DNA of 64,000 nucleotides, from the NCBI GenBank assembly GCA_011319805.1, contig SJRY01000316.1, forward strand, positions 18,290 through 82,289, written 5' to 3'. This stretch comes from Macrocybe gigantea. Its lineage: Eukaryota > Basidiomycota > Agaricomycetes > Agaricales > Callistosporiaceae. Shown one piece after another: positions 9,870 to 21,957 of this stretch; positions within the stretch are counted from its first letter, which is position 1; each line of letters starts with the position of its first letter. A model generated the notes under the pieces. It was not told the origin of the DNA, made no database searches, and worked only from the letters and a program-made list of their open reading frames with translations. The translations under genes and the position numbers were made by a program.

Positions 9870-12266
9870 CGATACTTCAGAGAACTCGACCACCTCTTCA
9901 GTGATGCAGGAGTCACGGATGACACGCAGAAGAAGGAGTATGCCATTCGTTATCCTGATTTTGCGACCTCCGAGCTTTGGGAAAGCCTTCCGGAGTTCAA
10001 AGGTCGCCCTTATGCCAACTTCCGAGATGCCATTCAGCATCTCTACCCCGGAGCTGAAGACAAACATCGCTATAACATGGGCGATTTAGACTGGCTCATT
10101 GGCGAAACCAGTCACCTCGGCATCAGGACCCACGAGCAGCGCGCGGAATATTACTGCAAATTTTACACTATCACAAAGTATCTAGTTGACAAAGAAGAGA
10201 TGTCGGCCAAAGAGCAAGCTAGGGCCTACGAACGCGCGTTCCCCACGGATTTACAAGCCAAAGTCCAAGATCGCCTCGAAGTCAAGTTCCCAGATTACAA
10301 TCCCTATTTCACCCACTCGCTTGTCAATATACAAGATGCTGCAGCCTACGTTTTTAAATGGGAAGAACAGCCTGGAGCTTCGTCAGTCCGTTACCAGTCC
10401 ATAGCCCCTGCAACCTGAAGTACTTCAGCCACTCCCGAAACCCCTGTAAAACAGGAGGACCTTAACACCATCCTTGCGAGTATGACTCAAAACATCACAA
10501 CCGGGATCAGCGACATTCTTGTCAAGTTTATGCAGGCACAAGCCAATACTGGAGGCTTCCGACCCCGTGCTCCCGGAAACCATCCCGAGGGTTGTCATTT
10601 CTGTGGTAAACCTGATTGTCGCATTAGGGACTGTGAGATGGCTGAGAATTATATCCGTGAAGGCCTTATCCGCCATGATTTCAATGGACAAATCACACTC
10701 CTGACACAGGCCGAAATTCTGAGAGCTATTCGAGGTGCCACTATGCAGGAACGTGTCAACGAATATTATAGGCAGTATCCTAATGAGCGACCACGTGGAA
10801 TCATTACCTCCAATGCAGACACCACCGGCCAAATGCTCCTTTCCGTCGCAACTTATAACCCTACAGAGAATCCCATAGTCCTGAGCGACTCCACCTATGC
10901 TTATGCCGTAAATTCCGTGGCCAGTACCCAGGTCAACAACCGCCTGTCTGATATCCAAGAATGTATCTGTCAGCTAAATCTCGAAGCCCAAGTCCTCGCC
11001 AACTGCCGCACCATTATGGATCATGTCGAAATCACCCGCAGAGGTCCACCTCGTGCAAACTGCCGAGTCAATCCCGAAACTCCTGCAGTTGCTTCTTCAC
11101 CTCGAAATCCAGAACCATCCCCAGGTCAGCCGCCGAATCCTGAGGCGAGTACTCTGGCATCAAAAGGTAAAGAAAAGGAAGTATCCCCAGCTCCTTTGTC
11201 GCAAACTCTTCCCAAGAATATCCAGGCCGAAACCATCTGTCACGAGGGACCCATCCATCCCTTCCGCGATGTTCCTGAAGTTTGTTACGCTCCTCCCACA
11301 ATCTGAAACTTTGCAGCTCCCGCCCCAGTAGCCAAACCAACTAACAAGGACCCCTCGAAACAACCTGCCTACAAGAATGTTTTCCCCATCGTCGATAAGA
11401 AGCATGCAGATGAAGTCTTCGAAACTGTTTTGAAAGGCACCACTCAAATCTCCAACAAGGCTCTCCTTTCCCTTTCCCCCGAAATCAGATCGAAGATGCA
11501 CGAGCTTGTCACTCCAAAATGGGTAGCTAATGAGACCAACCCCATCGCAGTCATGTCCCAGGAGTGCAGCATTCCCGAACCTGTGTTTCGAGCTACCATT
11601 GAGGAAATCCCCGACGAAGATACCTTCCCTTCGAAATCAATCAACCTTAACGAACTCCCTTTCGACATCGCAGATTCCAACACCACTACATATGGACAAG
11701 CCGTGCCACCGAGGGGTGCTACCATCATCGAAGACCCGATTTCAACCTACATTTCGAGCATGAGCCGTGACCAGATCGATCCCGAATGCCTCATTGTAGC
11801 CAAAGAGAGTCATGCCCTTCGCTCTATCACATGTCTCATCGATCATCAAGACTATGTTGAATGTGTCGTTGATCCCAGATCCCAAATTATATCCATGTCT
11901 GATGCAGTATGTCACAAGCTCGGGATCGCCTATGATCCTACCGTCCACCTCGATATGCAGTCAGCCAATGGCAAAATCAACAAATCGCTTGGATTATCCC
12001 GAAACATCCCGGTTACTATCAACAAAATCACCCTCTATGCCCAAATCCATGTATTGCCTAACCCCACCTATGATATCCTCCTCGGTCGCCCCTTTGACAT
12101 CTTAACTGAATCTCTCATCAAGAACTACCAGAACGAGGATCAAACCATCACAATACACGATCCCAACACCAACAGACATACTACGATCCCGACTCAGCCC
12201 CATGGCAAACTGAAATACATGATGCCAGGAAAGAAGACTGCAGCAGTGGATTTTTTTCGCAGATAG
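9870..12266 (+). pseudogene. Family C Gag and aspartic protease (one frame, TGA-interrupted)
   Basis: A single frame stays open from the left breakpoint to TAG at 12264-12266, except for TGA at 10416-10418 and 11304-11306, both at presumed CGA Arg codons. The first 150 residues are a retrotransposon Gag core. A zinc knuckle follows at about 10592-10640 reading CHFCGKPDCRIRDC, that is CX2CX4CX4C with Cys where His is usual. A Pro-rich linker follows. The protease-like part is at about 11800-12110, with CLIDHQDYVECVVDPRSQI and a later ILLGRPF motif; the usual D-T/S-G triad is replaced by VDPRSQ, so catalytic competence is doubtful. The frame ends two codons after the T7 slippery site. Confidence 0.85.
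12251..12257 (+). promoter_or_regulatory. Probable -1 ribosomal frameshift site (T TTT TTT) of element C
   Basis: Seven T in the gag frame form the codons GAT TTT TTT CGC AGA TAG. A -1 slip enters a frame that stays open to the solo LTR, and pol resumes in that same frame beyond it, because the insertion adds a multiple of three. The site is the canonical X XXY YYZ form. Confidence 0.7.
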
Positions 12267-12390
12267 AGGACACATTAGCTGATGGCGATTACGCTTTCAT
12301 TGTTTTCTCGGACAAAACTCAAGACAATTTGGACCTTCGCCTTGATTACTATGCCCAGGTTCCTGCTCCCAATCCCATTTCTAATTCCGC

Positions 12391-12710
12391 TGTTACAGAC
12401 GTCGCCCAAAGGACCATTCATTTTCCTATCTTATCTTTCCCACATCCCTTATCTCCCCCGTCATGCTGTGCAGTGCGCAGCCATCGAGTCATCCCACTTC
12501 CCTAGTCATTCTGAGTCATCTCCTTCCAGTCTTACTCATCCGCAGTCCACAGCATTGCGCAGCCCATGGTCCGTGCTTGAGTACTGTAATGTATATAAGG
12601 ACTCCCAGATGTACCAGTAACGCTAGGCTTAATATTCCTTTTGCCATCATCTCAAGACCACTCTCGCACTTAGTCTGCCCGAGTCCTTCTGAGATTCGTC
12701 TAGCCTAACA
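12391..12710 (+). repeat. Solo LTR of family A inside element C pol
   Basis: Full-length 320-bp A LTR in plus orientation. The target CCGCT is repeated after it (12711-12715) and before it (12387-12391, sharing the first T of the LTR). No internal A sequence is present, so it is a product of LTR-LTR recombination. Confidence 0.93.
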
Positions 12711-14796
12711 CCGCTCCCGATACGTCCATTTCAAATTATCTTTCATCCTTATACCTTTCGGCCTGTGATATTTCCATTTCCCCAATTTCAGCTTTACTGT
12801 ACGAGTCTAGTGGTCGTCCAACACGACCTCAGACACAATTTCAGAGTGGTTTCAACACCATGAACACTTCCTCTTCCAATTTTGTTTATTTATATGATGT
12901 GACCAGGTGCGCTCCCAAACTTTCTAGACATACCCCTCCCAAATTGCGCGATACGTTCGCGAAACGTAAATACAAGCCCATCGCCCTCAAAGTCCGTTCC
13001 GTCATTGCCCCACTTCCCAGCCATGGCAAATTTCGAATCCTCCGCAAAATCCGCAGAGACCCCCTTGCCAGTATGCCGAAACTATCCCCAAATCCCCCTC
13101 CCTTTATCCCAACCGGTCGCTATACCGAGGATTGTCGAAATCTCATCGACAAGGCTCATCCCAAAGGCTTCCTTTGGCCAGAAGAACAAAGACTGATGCA
13201 CCACTTTATGTGCCTCCAGAATGGTGCCTTCGCTTGGACTGACCAAGAGCGCGGTCGATTTCGAGAAGACTTTCTCCCTGCCGTCAAAATCCCTGTCATT
13301 CAGCACAAGCCTTGGATTCACAAGAACATCCTGATACCTCCTGGTATTTATGATGAAATTTGTCAGCTCATTCGTCGAAAGATCGATGCCGGTGTCTATG
13401 AGTCCTCGAATTCCTCCTACCACTCCCGGTGGTTCACAGTCATCAAGAAAGATGGCAAGTCGCTTCACATCGTCCACTCCCTCGAGCCGCTAAACAAAGT
13501 CACCATCCGTCATTCCGGAGTTACCCTGGTCCCTGATCACTTAGCAGAACAATTTGGTGGCCGCCCCTGTGGTGCGATGCTTGACCTCTATGTTGGCTAC
13601 GATGAACGACTCCTCACTGAAAACTCTCGGGATCTCACTACATTCCAGACCCCCTTTGGCGCTATGCGACTTGTTACGCTCCTGATGGGCTGGACCAATT
13701 CCATTCCTATATTCCATGATGATGTAACTTTCATCCTACAAGACGAGATACTGCATCTTACCATCCCCTATATCGATGATGTCCCCGTGAAAGGCCCAGA
13801 TTCCGAATATCGACATCCCGATAACAGTTTCGAAACCATTCCACAGAATCCCAGCATCCGTCGCTTCATTTGGGAACACTTTTGCAATCTGAACCATGTT
13901 GTCCAGTGCATGAAGTATTCTGGAGGCACCTTTTCTGGCACAAAGCTCATGCTCTGTAGCCCCGAAATCACAGTTCTTGGACACCATTGTATGCCTAAAG
14001 GTCGTCTTCCTGATGAATCCCGAGTTGTCGCAATCAAAACTTGGAAACCATGCCGAGACCTCTCAGATGTTCGCGCCTTCCTCGGAACGATTGGTGTCAT
14101 GCGTATCTTCATTTGAAATTTTGCTCATCGTGCTGATGCCTTAGTCCGCCTTATGCGGAAGAATGTAGACTACGTCTTCGGTCAGGAGCAACTCGCCGCA
14201 CAGGAAGATCTGAAACAAGCCCTTATCACTTCTCCAGCTCTCTGACCCCTTGACTACAAGTCGGAAGCCCCCATTATCCTTGCCGTCGATACCTCCTACA
14301 TCACAGTCGGTTACTTCCTTTGCCAATGTGATCCCGATAACCCTGGAGTCCGATATTACAACCGTTTCGGATCCATCACCCTGAACGATCATGAACATCG
14401 CTTCTCACAGCCGAAACTCGAAATCTATGGCTTATTCCGATCGGTCCGTGCAGTACGCATGTACATCATTGGTGTACGAAACCTCGTTGTCGAAGTCGAT
14501 GCCTGCTACATCAAAGGCATGCTAAACAATCCCGATATAGTCCCCTCTGCTAGTATCAATCGGTGGATCCTGATGATCCTGACATTCCACTTCATACTTG
14601 TTCATGTTCCTGGCTCTAGTCACAGTCCTGATGGTCTTTCCCGCTGACCAGGCGATCCCGAGCCTGACCAAGACGAAGATTTCGATGATTGGATCGACAG
14701 AGTCTATGGCTTCATCCATTTTGTTAACACCCCTCGATATCGTCCCGAAACATGTCGAAGTCACCTCATTTCGATATACCTAGGACAGGACATTTC

Positions 14797-14811
14797 AAGT
14801 GGGGAGGACAG
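14797..14811 (+). other. Internal copy of the family C polypurine tract (candidate central PPT)
   Basis: AAGTGGGGAGGACAG is identical over 15 nt to the tract at 21942-21956 just before the probable 3' LTR. It lies between RNase H and integrase, in frame in pol. Confidence 0.5.
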
Positions 14812-14973
14812 TCAAGCTGTCTTCCATCGAAACTCCTCCTCTCCCGAGTCTGAAGACCATCTAGAAGCCAACCCTGACCTTCGACAGCTCAGCTCCATCC
14901 CTGACTATGTATTTGTTCCTCGTTCGAAATCAGCCATTGCTGACGATCAGCGTCTCGACCTCGTACAGGACTA

Positions 14974-17793
14974 AGGTACACCCCAGTGAATCTCGAGTTG
15001 ATCACATGATACAAAGTGACAAAAGCGTTACGAAAACCAGTATAAAATTAATGTAGCTTTACAACTGGGAGAAATCACAAAATGGCAACCTAGGAATTGT
15101 TGGTATTGACATTTGGAATGAATCTGTGGTTTTCGATTCCTTTTGCAAGGCGAGCTCAAAGCCACATTAATTTTTTAGTAGTTTTAGCCGGTATTCCAAA
15201 AATGGATTACATGACTGCCCTCCTCATCCAGTCCACATCCTAACGCGTCATGCCCCATTTTCACAACATGTAAACCCTCTCGGCATACTTTTAAATGGCT
15301 CGGAAGCGGAAATACAATGTTAAAAACCTCGGAGACAGGGCAAAAAAGCGTCAGAGAGTCAATGAGAACGTCAATGTGAGTTTTATACCATGCTTGTCTT
15401 GCCCTTCGTTAAACAACCATTCAGCCATTCGCAGGTGCTTCGCATGTCAATCAAAAGCAGGCCTTACCAGGCAATCCCCTTGGGGAAAGAACGATAATGC
15501 GCGAACAGATCAATCAAGCATGCCCCCTTGATGCGCCAGGTGCAGTGACAACCGTGGAACCAACTGCCAATCGAGCTGCTACAGCGGGAATGAATTGCCA
15601 TCTTGAAAATATGGTTGAGGGACCTGATGCCGATGGTGGCTGGGAGGAGGAAGATGATGATGAAGATGTCGGTGGTGCAAGGCCGCGCTTTTACTTGTCA
15701 GATGATGAGGAAAGTGACTCAGAGACTGCAGAATCCAGAGTGGACACACCTTCTACAATGCCCGAGCAACCAAAAAAAGGCCATTTCATTTTTCCACCAA
15801 CTATTGAGGAGGTCGAGGCCGTGATTCTAGATTTGGAACGCATCCTCAAGCCAAAGCGTGCCTGTGGGTATGGATACAAAGATCCAGGCATTGATTGACT
15901 CACCTGCGAGCGCATCCGTGCCATGCAACTCTTTGCGCGCCGCTTCGTTGACCTGCAGCGTGCAGATCCAACTGGTCGCAAGTGGACCGAAGCATCACAA
16001 TCAACTGCAAAACTCCTCGGAAAGGGACCGTACTTCGCATCTCTGCTTCGAGAATGGATGCATGCTTTGAATGCGGATCAAGATTTCTGCCCAGAGCATG
16101 AAAGAAGGGGAAAGGAAGGCCAATCAGCTATCGATGATGAAGATTTTGCCCAGGAGGTGCACTTACACTTGCAAAGTATCGGGAAATATGTCCGTGCTGA
16201 GGATCTGGTTGCATATATTGCCCAGCCTGATGTTCTTGCACGGCTCAATCGCAAGAAGTCAATTTCCTTGACAACGGCGTGTCGATGGATCGAGAAAATG
16301 GGTTACCGATGGAGGCGCAATCCTCAGGGTCAATATGTGGATGGGCATGAGCGTGAAGACATTGTGACATACCGAAACAACATCTTCCTACCGGCGATCG
16401 AGGAGTTCGAGGAAAGAACCTGCAAGTGGCCATCCAAAGATGGAGGTGAAGAAGTCCCCCCACCTCACATCCGCCGCGTTGTCATCTGGTTCCACGATGA
16501 GTCAACGTTCTATGCTCACGATCGACGGGAGATATGCTGGGTCCATGAATCAGCAAATGCAATACCGTATGCCAAGGGCGAGGGTCACTCACTTATGGTC
16601 GCTGATTTCGTTTCGGCTGACTATGGTTGGTTGTCGTCACCCGATGGGAACGAAACCGCACGCGTTTATTTTCGAGCAGGGAAAGGGCGTGACAGATATT
16701 TTGACAGTGAGCAGATTCGAGTGCAGGTGGTACGAGCAATGGAGATCCTGAGCAAGTATTACCCGGATGAGGATCATGTTTTGGTCTTTGACAATGCGAC
16801 AACTCACCGTAAATGACCGGGCGATGCACTTTCTGCAATGAAAATGCCAAAAGGGCCATCCAAAAGCTTTCATGTCAAGGTCAACCAGATTGATGATATG
16901 ACAGGAAAACCTGTCTATGGTCCTGATGGCAAAGTCCTGAAGAAAAAGATATGCATGCAGAACGGAAGTTTCGATGGTCAAGAGCAAGAATTTTACTTCC
17001 CTGATGGACACGAGAGGGCGGGCCAATTCAAGGGTATGGCACAAATCTTGGAGGAGCGTGGGTTCACGGATGCCCATAAGAAACGTGCACAATGTGGGAA
17101 GAAGTTCGGGGACTGTCCACGGGATGCAACCGATTGCTGTTGCTGTCAAATGCTCTTCAATCAACCAGATTTCGTGGCCGTTGAATCCATCCTAGAATCA
17201 GAAGTGCGGGCTCGGGGTTTCCGATTGCTGTTGCTGCCGAAGTTTCACTGTGAACTCAATTTCATTGAGCAGTGTTGGGGCTGTGCAAAAAGAGAATATC
17301 AGCTGTACCCACCATCATCAAAAGAGGAGGATCTGTTCTGGAATGTCAAGATGGCGTTGGCATCGATATCGTTGATAACGATGCAGCGGTGAGATCCTGT
17401 TTTCCCACACATTCAACAGTGCAAGTTCTTGACTCATGATTGGGAATAGCTTTGCCAATCGCTCTCTACGGTTCATGGATGCATACAGGAAGGGATTAAA
17501 GGGCGACCAGGCTGTCTGGGCTGCGAAGAAATACCGCGGTCATCGTCGTCTTCCAGATGACATTCTTACTCAATTTGATTAGCTTAGAACATAATACTAA
17601 TTGACCTCTAGACACTACAATATACACATATGTAGATATCCTTTACTCTACGAAGCCCTTGTAATTATCGTACATATCGTAGCAATTGGAGTCGCTTTGT
17701 ACGCCCTTAGCAATGGCTTAGCAGGTCATGTGGTCATGCGGTCACAGTCGTCACATATCATGTGATCAACTTGAGATTCACTGGGGTGTACCT
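14974..17793 (+). mobile_element. Tc1/mariner-type DNA transposon with 38-bp TIRs and TA target duplication
   Basis: The ends are inverted repeats starting AGGTACACCCCAGTGAATCT, alike over 38 bases with a single mismatch. Flanking TA dinucleotides at 14972-14973 and 17794-17795 are the target duplication. Removing the element and one TA restores the C pol frame across the site. The element is 2820 bp and carries one decayed DDE transposase. TA duplication places it in the Tc1/mariner superfamily in the broad sense; the subgroup is not determined. Confidence 0.92.
15295..17392 (+). pseudogene. DDE transposase of the mariner-like element (two TGA stops)
   Basis: The main frame runs from about 15437 to 17392, broken only by TGA at 15896-15898 and 16814-16816, both at apparent CGA Arg positions. 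DDE landmarks are WFHDESTFYAHD near 16490, HVLVFDNATTHRK near 16780, and ELNFIEQCWG near 17250 supplying the final acidic residue. The N-terminal part is acidic and then rich in basic residues, with a helix-turn-helix-like SLTTACRWIEKMGYRW segment near 16265. An upstream ATG at 15295 opens a basic exon followed by a GTGAGT...GCAG intron candidate (15376-15434), but this splice does not restore the frame, so the start is uncertain. Confidence 0.88.
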
Positions 17794-19503
17794 TATTTGA
17801 CCACCTTGCGTCGTCCACCCAGTCTCACAGATTCTGCTTTCGAGGCCTTTGTTCGGTATTGCTTCCACTTCTTCATTGCCGCTGACAAGTTATGGCGAAA
17901 GGACAATCAAGGTAGTCACAAACTCGTGATCCCTCGAAATCGGTGTATGAACATCATCACCCAAGCCCATGATGACCTCGGTCACAAGGGCATCTACCCA
18001 ACACGTACCTTGGTTTGTGAGCACTTTTGGTGGCCTCACATACTGGCCGATATCTCTTGGTTTTGCAGGACTTGTCACATCTGTCAGCAACGACAGTCCC
18101 GACAGGTTCTCATCCTGCCAGTCATGGCCGTACCCATGCCCCTTTTCGGAAAATTCTATGCCGATACCATGAAGATGCCAAAGTCCAATGGCTATCAGTA
18201 CATCATGCAAGGTCGTTGCTCCCTCATGCATTATCCTGAATTTCGAGCCCTCCGGAAAGAAAACGGTCCTGCAATCAGTGAATGGCTGTTCCAGGATGTA
18301 TTATGTCAATGGGGTGGTGTTCATGAAATTGTCACGGATAATGGTGGTCCCTTCGTGGCAGGTCTTGACTACCTCGGGAAACGCTATGGCATCTACCACA
18401 TCTGAATCTCGACATACAATTCCCATGCCAATGGGATAGCTGAGCGGCTGCATTATGATGTTCGTCAATCACTGATAAAGGCAGCAGACGGTGTCGAAAG
18501 CAAGTGGTCACAATATGTCTATTCAGTCTTCTATGCTGAAAGAGTCACCGCCCACTGTCGAATGGGTTGTTCACCTTATTTCGTGGTAACTGGAACCCAT
18601 CCCATTCTCCTGTTCGATATCATGGAAGCAACCTACCTGCAGCCTCCTCCCGAATCCTTACTATCATCCACAGATCTTATCACTCGTCGAGCTGTTGCCT
18701 TACAAAAACGGACTGAACAGCTCCAAGCCCTTCATGCCGATGTATACGATACCTGTAGAAAGGCTGCTGAATGTTTTGAAAAGAAGCACTATCACACCAT
18801 TCACGATTTCAATTTCAAATGTGGTGCCCTAGTCCTCATCTGAAATACTCATGTGGAGAAGAGTCTCGATTGCAAAATGTGACTTCGGTATCTCGGACCA
18901 CTTATCATTGTCTCCTGGAATTTTGGAGGTGCTTACATCATTGCCGAACTCAATGGCACAGTCCTGGATCGTCCCGTAGCAGCATTTTTGTTAGGCTAGA
19001 CGAATCTCAGAAGGACTCGGGCAGACTAAGTGCGAGAGTGGTCTTGAGATGATGGCAAAAGGAATATTAAGCCTAGCGTTACTGGTACATCTGGGAGTCT
19101 TTATATACGTTACAGTACTCGAGCACGGACCATGGGCTGCGCAATGCTGTGGACTGCGGATGAGTAAGACTGGAAGGAGATGACTCAGGATGACTAGGGA
19201 AGTGGGATGACTCGATGGCTGCACGCTGCGCAGCATGACAGGGGAGATAAGGGATGTGGGAAGATAAGATAAGAAAATGAATGGTCCTTTGGGCGACGTC
19301 TGTAACAATTTTGAGTCATCCCGTACTTCGCTCGCCGCAAAATCACCATTCCCAAAACACTTCTTGATATCGACGCTGCCCGACTTCATGAAATGCAAGT
19401 CTGAAACGATCAAGGCAACAAAATCCCAGATGATTTTGACGTACCTACCAACAGTGATCCCAAAGTTGATTCCAACGTTGAAATACTTTTGGCACCACAT
19501 TAG
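17794..19503 (+). pseudogene. Family C pol: integrase and C-terminal tail
   Basis: The frame is shifted by the mariner-like insertion exactly as expected. The integrase zinc-binding region is at about 17940-18090 (HDDLGHKGIYPTRTL then CHICQQRQ). The core includes MKMPKSNGYQYIMQGRC, TDNGGPFVAG and an NSHANG motif. TGA stops at 18403-18405, 18841-18843 and about 18880 are at Arg positions. A solo A LTR (18989-19307) interrupts the tail, and the frame continues beyond it to about 19503. There is no chromodomain, unlike A and B. Confidence 0.85.
18989..19307 (-). repeat. Solo LTR of family A inside element C integrase tail
   Basis: A 319-bp minus-orientation LTR flanked by perfect 5-bp duplications ATTTT (18984-18988 and 19308-19312). 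Confidence 0.95.
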
Positions 19504-19674
19504 CTTAGCTCACTCTCATTAAGTCCAACTCTTTTCGCATTCATTGACTATCCATTTTCTTTGTTATTTGACACTCTCACTTACCATTATCTATTTTCAC
19601 GATCCCTTTCAAGTCCAGTTTCACGTCCATCAGAAACAAGGAAATACCGGATTCGAAAACAATTATTACAAATT

Positions 19675-21692
19675 TTATAGTTCGGATGGGATTCCGCCGA
19701 ACTCATCTTTCTCTTCATCCGTCTTGCCCTCACTCTCATCTGATGACTCATTTTCTTTCTGGTCATCGCCTTCTTCACTGCTCTCCTCCGACGTCCCTTC
19801 TCCAGACTCCGATCCCAACGACGCTCCCGAGCTTTCTGACGAATCGACCCCAGTACCAATCGATGGCGGTATCGAAACCGCGAGCTCCCGAACCATTGGC
19901 ATCTCGACCGATGTCCCTATGCCTCTCAAAACCATCGACTCCCGACACTGTGCAAGTAGCCAGTGGACTTCGGTTTCGACCACCCTCGGAACATTCTGTG
20001 CCATGAATTGATGGACTTGAGTTAAGAGCCGACGCTGTTGTAACTCTGTTGCCCGACGAACGTGTTGAAGGACGTTGCTGCCAAGCTCCAGGTATTCCTC
20101 CCAACGATTGGCACATTCGCGCATAGTATGAGCAGCCGTTTCAAGAGTATCCGCGAGATCGTACATGTGTCAGGAATCCTCATTCATACTCCGGAAGGAG
20201 TTCCCTAGAAATTTGAAGGCCTTGATATTGTATGGGAGTATGAAATTATAAATGTCCTTGTAATCCCGATTATCGAACCGGAGGGCGTCTCGCAACTGAA
20301 TGTCACTATCCCGAACACGATCAGCAGCAAGGCACGTCGCGGTCTTGGCAATGTCTTCGAAGCCATCGGGCACGTTTGGGGCTTCGACAGCCTCCCTCCA
20401 GAAATCCCGATCTTCGAAATCGTCCACGGCAGGCAGTGTTCCCGTCTTGAACCATTGACGTGGCCCGGGAAGTCCTGCTCACAAAGATAATGAGCAATTC
20501 AAAAAAAAAAAAATAAAAAAAAATAAATAGACTTACAATTGTGAAAGCCCGGACCGTAGCACGAGTCCATTGGTGGCACCAGCATCGGAGGAGGTGTGGG
20601 TGCAATAGTTGGTTCCAGACGATACGGGATGTCCTCCGAAGGTGCATGCATTTCAATGTCCTCGAGATGCGATGGCGGCTCCTGCGAAGTCTCTGAAATC
20701 GATTCCTCGGCCTCGGTATCATAAGCTCACATCTTGCCCTTTCCCTTTGGATCGCGATGCAGCCTTGGCTCGGCATCCTTGTCCCTAGGCTTTGAATGGA
20801 CGGTCTTTCGAGACCATGACCTTGTTCGCATGACCCCGTCACCAGAGTCAGTTTTAATCCATGAAGTAGTTTTAGCTGATTTCGCAGCACGTGGCCTTTT
20901 GAACGAGCAGCTGAGCTGTTTTTCGATGCAGTGTCGACAAGGGCCTGGCTCGGAATCGATCTTCTCGCAGACTTCGAGGTCGGCCTTCTTACACCGTTCG
21001 CACTAAACTGCGGTAGGACTCAGAAACAGTCCGGCAGCAAGGAGACACAATCACTCACCCGCTCCTCACCCGTAACCTCCTCAAAATCGAGTTTCAGGCA
21101 GTGCTCCCGATATCGCTGCTGCGCGAGCTTGTTCTTCTCCTGGCAAGCCGCTTTCTTTTCATCCTCGTCGGCATGCCATCATTTTGCTCCTGAATCTGCA
21201 CCACCAGCTGCAGAATCCGACGCCCCACGCTTTTGAGAAGATCCCACAGTTGGGACACGTGTAGTTGGCATCGCGTTCGGCAGCACCAGGGGACCATCCG
21301 TGAGCACCATTCTGCCAAGTGACTTCGAAATCAGCAATCCAGTGTAGTGGAGACGAAATAGCCTGACTCACCAGATCCCAGACTTTCATACAGGCCCCCA
21401 ACCTCATCCCGACGATCCTCGTCCAGGCGGCCGACCCACTCGTTGTATCGCGAAACCCAATCCTGAAAGATGTCTTCAGGAACGTCTTGACCCTCCTTTG
21501 CCCACTCATCCTAATGTCAATACGGATAAAGATATCGCCTCACTCACTCCCCATTGGACTTACAAAACATTTCGAGACTGCAGCACTAAAGGCCTTGATG
21601 GCCTCAATGCTCGCCTTCAGTCCGGGGACGGCCTCAAAGAGCCCTTCAAGCTCAGCAATAGAAGTTTCGGTCTTGATGATTTCGGCAGACAT
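19675..21692 (-). pseudogene. Spliced antisense gene of element C: Zn2Cys6-like Cys-cluster protein, about 595 residues
   Basis: Five exons on the minus strand: 21692-21564, 21510-21372, 21311-21059, 21002-20537, 20474-19675. The introns are 53-62 nt with GTAAGT or GTGAGT donors and AG acceptors. Exon 1 starts MSAEIIKTETSIAELEGLFE. Exon 3 is basic and helical (KKAACQEKNKLAQQRYREHC). Exon 4 opens with a six-cysteine cluster CX2CX7CX9CX2CX6C followed by basic residues, close to the fungal Zn2Cys6 pattern. Exon 5 has a helical region, then a Ser/Glu/Asp-rich acidic tail. In-frame TGA stops occur at presumed CGA codons, one created at an exon/intron CpG. Summed exon length is one base short of a multiple of three, so a 1-nt deletion near exons 2-3 is likely. 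It lies tail-to-tail with pol and head-on to the 3' LTR. Function is unknown; DNA or RNA binding is a guess from the cluster. Confidence 0.72.
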
Positions 21693-21941
21693 GTTGTGCA
21701 CAAGACGGGTTCAAGAAGCGGTATGCGATTTGGTGAGAGCTGAGATTTTGACGAGTCGACAAGAAAGTTGTTCATACCCATCCCACCCTCCCTTTTATAC
21801 AGGCGAAATCTGCAAATGACAGGAACGCCCGAAATGCCTCACGACTTCGTCATGGCAGATCAACTCACGAAACTCATGTTACCCAAATAACGACCAAGGT
21901 CGCCATTCAATGGGAATGCCAACTGAGGACAGTCGACTGCT

Positions 21942-21956
21942 AAGTGGGGAGGACAG
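21942..21956 (+). other. Polypurine tract of family C
   Basis: AAGTGGGGAGGACAG precedes the probable 3' LTR. It is duplicated exactly at 14797-14811. Confidence 0.65.
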
Positions 21957-21957
21957 A

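Larger units (their letters stand above)
12258..14973 (+). pseudogene. Family C pol: reverse transcriptase and RNase H
   Basis: Excluding the solo LTR at 12391-12710, this is one frame interrupted by TGA at 14114-14116, 14243-14245 and 14645-14647, all at expected Arg codons. RT begins near 13280 (KPWIHKNILIPPGIYDEI) and contains WFTVIKKDGKSLHIVHSLEPLN and the YIDD active-site motif (IPYIDDVPVKG) near 13775. RNase H runs about 14270-14640, with AVDTSYITVGYFL and a terminal SHSPDGLSR. The remainder is an acidic linker before integrase, broken by the mariner-like insertion at 14974. YIDD rather than YMDD, and a distinct sequence, set this family apart from A and B. Confidence 0.87.

Noticed and set aside
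15376..15434. An intron in the mariner-like transposase start
   Set aside because: GTGAGT and GCAG ends are present, but splicing leaves the downstream reading in the wrong frame, so I did not include it in the model.
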